Origin: an uncultured Porphyromonas sp.
Lineage (GTDB): Bacteria; Bacteroidota; Bacteroidia; Bacteroidales; Porphyromonadaceae
DNA: 9,362 bases
Assembly (NCBI RefSeq): GCF_938046015.1
Contig: NZ_CALIXW010000037.1
Span: forward strand, 1 to 9,362
Reading direction: 5' to 3'
In this document: positions 6,440 to 9,362 of the stretch, piece after piece
How positions within the stretch are numbered: position 1 is the first letter of the stretch
Layout of the letters: every line of letters starts with the position of its first letter
Program-made: the position numbers and the translations under genes
The notes under the pieces: generated by a model
Seen by the model: the letters and a program-made list of their open reading frames with translations, nothing else
What the model was told of the DNA's origin: nothing
The model's database searches: none

Positions 6440-6455
6440 CCACTGAGCTCAGTGG
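6440..6455. promoter_or_regulatory. Perfect 16-bp palindrome next to the mannosidase stop codon
   Basis: CCACTGAGCTCAGTGG is its own reverse complement and begins one base after the TAA of the GH92 gene (minus strand). As RNA it would form a 6-bp stem with an AGCT loop, but no T-tract follows, so it is at best a weak terminator. A perfect palindrome about 90 bases upstream of cobS could also be a binding site for a dimeric regulator. Confidence 0.45.
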
Positions 6456-6456
6456 C

Positions 6457-8715
6457 TTAGTACCAGATGTGCCCGCGCTCGCTCGTCAGCTCGAAGCTCA
6501 GCTCCCCACCACGCTGCAGCTCCTCCCAGCTGATGTAGGAGCGGCGTAGGAGCTGGCCGTTGAGGCGCACAGACTTGATATAGCGCTTGTCCTGCTGACG
6601 TCCCTCAGCCTTGATGCGCAGCACTGCCCCCGAGCCTAGGCGCAGGCGCGCCTCCTCGAAGAGCGGCGTCGTCAGCTCATAGCGCCCCGACAGCGGATCG
6701 AGGGGGTAGAAGCCGAGGGCCGTCATGACGTACCAGGCCGACATCTGCCCACAGTCCTCATTACCGCAGAGCCCGCTGGGGCGATCGTTATAGAGCTGAG
6801 TGAGGATATGGAGGTTGATCTCGGCGGTGCGCCAGGGCTGGCGTGCCGCGTTGTAGAGGAAGCTGTTGTGGTGCCCGGGCTCATTGCCATGGGCGTACTG
6901 CCCGATCATCCCCGTGGAGAAGATAGGTAGCTCGATCTCCTGCGGCGTCGGGCTGGTGAAGTACTCATCGAGACGACGCGCCAGGCCCTCGGCACCGCCC
7001 ATCAGCTGCATCATCCCCTCAACATCGTGCTGCACGCTGAAGAGGTACTGATAGGCATTGCTCTCGGTATAGTCCTTGGTGTAGGCGAAGGGATTGAAGT
7101 CCGCACGCCACACGCCCGAGGCACTGCGGGCACGGAAGAAGCCGCGCTCAGCGTCCCAGAGCTTGCGGTAGCTCTGGGCACGTGCCTCGTAGCGCTTCGC
7201 CGCAGCCTCATCCCCCATCCAGCGGGCATAGGCGGCGATGGCGGCATCATCGTAGGCATACTCCAGCGTCTTGGATACGCTCTCCTCCTCGGTGTCGTAG
7301 GGCACGTAGCCGAGGCGCTGGTATTCGTCCAGCCCGCGGTAGCCACGACGCTCGGCCGTAGAGCGCAGCAGCGCCAGCAGCGCCGCCTTATCACGGGGCT
7401 TATAGATGCCCTTCAGCACCGCCTCCACGATGACGGGCACCGAGTGGTAGCCGATCATCATATCCGTCTCGGAGGCGAACATCGACCATACGGGCAGGTG
7501 GCCACCGTTTTCACGGCCGAAGTCGACGAGCGAGCGCACGAGGTCGCGGCTTGTCTTCGGGTCAAGGAGGTTGTACAGCGGATGCGCGGTGCGGTAGGTG
7601 TCCCAGAGGGAGAAGGTCGAGTAGGCGGCCTGTCCCTTCGGCAGGCGATGCACCTTACGATCGGCCCCGAGGTAGGCGCCCGAGACATCCGAGCTCAGCG
7701 TGGGGCAGATCTGCGCGCGGTAGAGCGCCGTATAGAAGGTCGTACGGAGGCTGTCAGGCGTAGACGAGGCGATCTCGATCTGCCCGAGGCGCGCCGCCCA
7801 CGCAGCTTCGCTCTGCCTGCGGTAGCCGTCGAAGTTATCCCGCGGTGCTTCGGCCGCGAGGTTGGCACGGGCTCCCGCCTCGCTCACCCCAGAAAGGGCG
7901 GTCGTCACCGTGATCTGCTCGCCCGCCTTAACCTTATAATAGAGATAGGCGCGGTGGCTCAGCCCGACGACCTTGCCCTCATGGCGCAGCGTGTCGGTCT
8001 TCAGCTCCCAGTGCTGCGGCTGACGCGAGAGACGCGAGGCGAAGAAGACGCGCTGATCACGTGCCCAGCCGTCGGAGAAGCGATAGCCCGCGAGCCTACG
8101 CCCTCCCTCGGTGACGCGGATCTGGCTGGCCGTCGTACGGTCCCAGTTCATCGCCTTGGTGAGGTTGAGGATGATGCAGGCCGAGTCGCTCCCCCGCTCG
8201 AAGGTATAGCGCTGCACGCCCACACGGGGCAGTGCCGTCAGCTCGACTCGGATCTGGTAGGGCTGGAGCGTCACGGCGTAGTAACCCGCCCGCGCCTGCT
8301 CGCTGCTGTGGCTGAAGCGTGCGTGCACCCCGAGATGCTCTTCCTTCGCCTCCCGACTATCGTCCAGCGCGGGCAGCAGCACGGGTAAGAAGGAGATGTC
8401 ATAGAGGTCGCCCGCGCCCGTCCCACTCAGGTGCGTATGGCTGAAGCCCGCGATCGTACTGTCTGGGTAGAAGTAACCCGCGATGCGGTCCCAGCCTCCG
8501 ATACCATTGTCAGGGCTCAGCTGCACCATCCCGAAGGGTGCCGAGGGCCCAGGGTAGACGTTCCCTACCCAGTCGGTCCCGATGAGGGGATTGACTGCGT
8601 AGCCCAGCTGACGGGGCTGCAGCAGCTGTGCCGAGAGCGGTAGCGCAAGAAGGGACGAAAGGAGAGCCAGCCGCACGCGACGCCCTAGATAGTTAGTTGT
8701 AATGTAGCTCATCAT
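6457..8715 (-). CDS. Secreted GH92 family alpha-1,2-mannosidase
   Basis: GH92 enzymes are calcium-dependent, inverting exo-alpha-mannosidases that trim mannose from host or yeast glycans. The start chosen is the ATG at 8715 (752 residues), because a signal peptide follows immediately: RR, then LALLSSLLALPLSA ending near residue 29, type I with no lipobox Cys. The frame is open back to 8862, but that extension would bury the signal. ATG 8712 is an equal alternative. Motifs: NPLIGTDWVG (42-51), GFSHTHLSGTGAGDLYDI (90-107), SLWDTYRTAHPL (369-379), ESVSKTLEYAYDD (478-490), YTESNAYQYLFS (549-560, with the likely catalytic acid Glu551), YAHGNEPGHH (607-616) and GNEDCGQMSAWY (651-662, carrying the Asp of the catalytic-base region). 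The order is an N-terminal beta-sandwich, an (alpha/alpha)6 barrel and a C-terminal sheet, as is usual. I see no type IX secretion tail and no SusC/SusD neighbours, so it is not in an obvious polysaccharide-utilisation locus. Confidence 0.95.
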   Translation of the reverse strand: MMSYITTNYLGRRVRLALLSSLLALPLSAQLLQPRQLGYAVNPLIGTDWVGNVYPGPSAPFGMVQLSPDNGIGGWDRIAGYFYPDSTIAGFSHTHLSGTGAGDLYDISFLPVLLPALDDSREAKEEHLGVHARFSHSSEQARAGYYAVTLQPYQIRVELTALPRVGVQRYTFERGSDSACIILNLTKAMNWDRTTASQIRVTEGGRRLAGYRFSDGWARDQRVFFASRLSRQPQHWELKTDTLRHEGKVVGLSHRAYLYYKVKAGEQITVTTALSGVSEAGARANLAAEAPRDNFDGYRRQSEAAWAARLGQIEIASSTPDSLRTTFYTALYRAQICPTLSSDVSGAYLGADRKVHRLPKGQAAYSTFSLWDTYRTAHPLYNLLDPKTSRDLVRSLVDFGRENGGHLPVWSMFASETDMMIGYHSVPVIVEAVLKGIYKPRDKAALLALLRSTAERRGYRGLDEYQRLGYVPYDTEEESVSKTLEYAYDDAAIAAYARWMGDEAAAKRYEARAQSYRKLWDAERGFFRARSASGVWRADFNPFAYTKDYTESNAYQYLFSVQHDVEGMMQLMGGAEGLARRLDEYFTSPTPQEIELPIFSTGMIGQYAHGNEPGHHNSFLYNAARQPWRTAEINLHILTQLYNDRPSGLCGNEDCGQMSAWYVMTALGFYPLDPLSGRYELTTPLFEEARLRLGSGAVLRIKAEGRQQDKRYIKSVRLNGQLLRRSYISWEELQRGGELSFELTSERGHIWY

Positions 8716-8730
8716 CGTTTGTTTAAGTCC

Positions 8731-8753
8731 CCGCCAGCGGGCTCCGCTGACGG
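8731..8753 (-). other. Leader hairpin just upstream of the mannosidase start
   Basis: On the minus strand CCGTCAGCGG (8753-8744) pairs with CCGCTGGCGG (8740-8731), giving 10 bp with one G-U wobble and a 3-base loop (AGC). It ends 15 bases before the ATG at 8715. It may affect translation or mRNA stability; no T-tract follows, so it is not a terminator. Confidence 0.5.
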
Positions 8754-9266
8754 CAGCACTCCTTCCCGAGTCTAGGATCCACGGGAGGAAAGCACCCTCG
8801 TCCACCGCCTCCAGAGGCGGCGCAAGGAAATCCGCGAGTTGCCCCACGCGAGTAGTAAGCAACCCGCAGCGCTGTGGGCACCGCAGGCCAAGGGTAGAGC
8901 CCTGCAGCCCAAGAGCCTAGTCCTCAAGCGAAGCCAAGGCTACTCCGCAAGCCTGCCCAAGTACCCAAGACAGCCCCACAAGCTAGCCCAAGAGAGCCAA
9001 GCACGCGAGCTAAAGGCAGTCCCGCAAGCGAGCTCAAACCTCGTCGAAGAGCAGGCAGCCGCACGAGCCGCCTAGGCAGCCGGCTTGTCCGCAGCCTTCA
9101 CTCACTGTCCAGAGAACTAGCTAAGAGCTCCGCTCCACTGCACCGAGGCTCCACTAAAAGCCTTTGCCCAAAAAGCCGAGGCCATACTCAGAGCAGCATC
9201 CCGGATCGGAAGCGAGCCTAGTGCAAGGTAGCTCCAGCCCCGAGGCGAGGGGTACAAAAGCAAGAA

Positions 9267-9298
9267 AGGCGATAACTAGCAGCAGCTAATCATCGCCT
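9267..9298. repeat. Inverted repeat, possible minus-strand terminator or 5' leader hairpin
   Basis: AGGCGAT (9267-9273) pairs with ATCGCCT (9292-9298), and inside it TAGC (9277-9280) pairs with GCTA (9285-9288), around an AGCA loop and a 3-by-3 internal loop. Read on the minus strand it is followed by TTCTTGCTTTTG, which looks like an intrinsic terminator for a transcript coming from the right. Read on the plus strand it lies 6 bases before a candidate start codon. Confidence 0.5.
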
Positions 9299-9304
9299 CC
9301 TCGG

Positions 9305-9362
9305 ATGGGTGAGAACATTGATATGACAGCAGAAGGTAGCACGCGCGCTAAAGGTCCAAAAC
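9305..9362 (+). CDS. Possible start of an unidentified gene, cut by the window end
   Basis: From the ATG at 9305 the frame is open to the end of the window (19 codons: MGENIDMTAEGSTRAKGPK); a second ATG at 9323 is an alternative start. An in-frame TAA at 9287-9289 limits the N-terminus to this stretch. The early codons (GAA, GGT, AAA, CCA) are more AT-rich than the window average, as at the starts of recA and bcp, which favours a real gene. The fragment is too short to assign a family. It would be divergent from the mannosidase. Confidence 0.4.
   Translation, partial: MGENIDMTAEGSTRAKGPK

Larger units (their letters stand above)
8716..9304. other. 589-base non-coding region upstream of the mannosidase
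   Basis: I find no supported gene here. It holds the leader of the minus-strand mannosidase with several hairpins: 8731-8753, a 5-bp pair TCCCG/CGGGA at 8764-8786, and CCGCCT/AGGCGG at 8805-8820. About 8880-9060 is strikingly T-poor on the plus strand and full of CAAG tetranucleotides, and 9267-9298 is a further inverted repeat. A 78-codon frame at 8839-9075 starts with TTG, is Ala/Gln/Lys/Ser-rich and looks like a by-product of the lack of T. No clean TAnnTTTG promoter is visible. Confidence 0.55.

Noticed and set aside
6353..6456. Cobalamin riboswitch upstream of cobS
   Set aside because: GCCACTG next to the mannosidase stop recalls part of the B12-riboswitch core, but the 104-base gap is too short, and the rest of the core and a proper B12 box are not found.
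7027..8388. 453-codon open frame antisense to the mannosidase
   Set aside because: It lies wholly inside the GH92 gene on the other strand, its translation shows no family motifs, and long antisense frames are expected in GC-rich genes.
8716..8862. 49-residue N-terminal extension of the mannosidase (start at 8862)
   Set aside because: It would place a clear signal peptide in the interior of the protein; the ATG-ATG pair at 8715/8712 directly before that peptide is the natural start.
8839..9075. Small 78-codon gene on the plus strand
   Set aside because: TTG start, low-complexity translation and no ribosome-binding or promoter signal; the frame is open because the stretch contains few T and so few stop codons.
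9300..9362. tRNA or SRP RNA fragment (GGTAGCACGCGCGC resembles a D-arm region)
   Set aside because: No D-stem of proper length, no acceptor or T-arm partner, and the SRP tetraloop stem does not form.
1..9362. CRISPR array, IS element, phage genes or toxin-antitoxin pair
   Set aside because: No regular spacer-repeat structure, transposase, integrase or paired small ORFs were seen; the only tandem array (798-885) has contiguous units without spacers.

Overview
This is a GC-rich (roughly 60-65% by eye), densely coding chromosomal window that looks like Bacteroidota, probably a Porphyromonas-like member of the Bacteroidales. The evidence is: an AT-rich upstream region before bcp with a clean Bacteroidetes -7 box (TATATTTG, fitting TAnnTTTG); no Shine-Dalgarno motifs before the genes; AT-rich first codons in otherwise GC-rich genes; the bcp-recA gene pair known from Porphyromonas gingivalis; a secreted GH92 alpha-mannosidase; and a ThiF/MoeB-type protein of the short form without zinc cysteines. 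The GC content is high for Porphyromonas, so the genus is an inference.

Layout: 1-636 is the 3' part of a ThiF/MoeB/HesA-family adenylyltransferase, closed by a hairpin terminator. 637-1012 is non-coding and repeat-rich: four degenerate 22-bp tandem units lie between hairpins that share a CGCCCTGC/GCAGGGCG core, which resembles a small non-autonomous element. 1013-2455 is rmuC. 2660-4835 is a tight plus-strand operon, bcp-recA-gmk, read from a recognisable promoter and ending at a very strong 28-bp bidirectional terminator (4854-4913). On the minus strand, converging on that terminator, are cobS and an overlapping CobC-like phosphatase (late steps of cobalamin assembly), and upstream of them a secreted GH92 alpha-mannosidase. 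8716-9304 is a long non-coding region with leader hairpins and an unusually T-poor, CAAG-rich stretch. At the right edge a hairpin precedes a plausible start of another plus-strand gene (9305 onward, cut by the window end).

How the genes relate: rmuC, bcp and recA form a genome-maintenance and oxidative-stress neighbourhood, with gmk (guanine nucleotide supply) appended to the recA transcript. In P. gingivalis the genes after recA are vimA-vimE-vimF, so gmk in that place is a notable difference. CobS and the phosphatase would act one after the other at the nucleotide-loop end of B12 synthesis. Most of the window is ordinary housekeeping DNA. I found no clearly new biological system; the best candidates for a second look are the tandem-repeat element at 723-954, the gene order after recA, and the odd non-coding region at 8716-9304.
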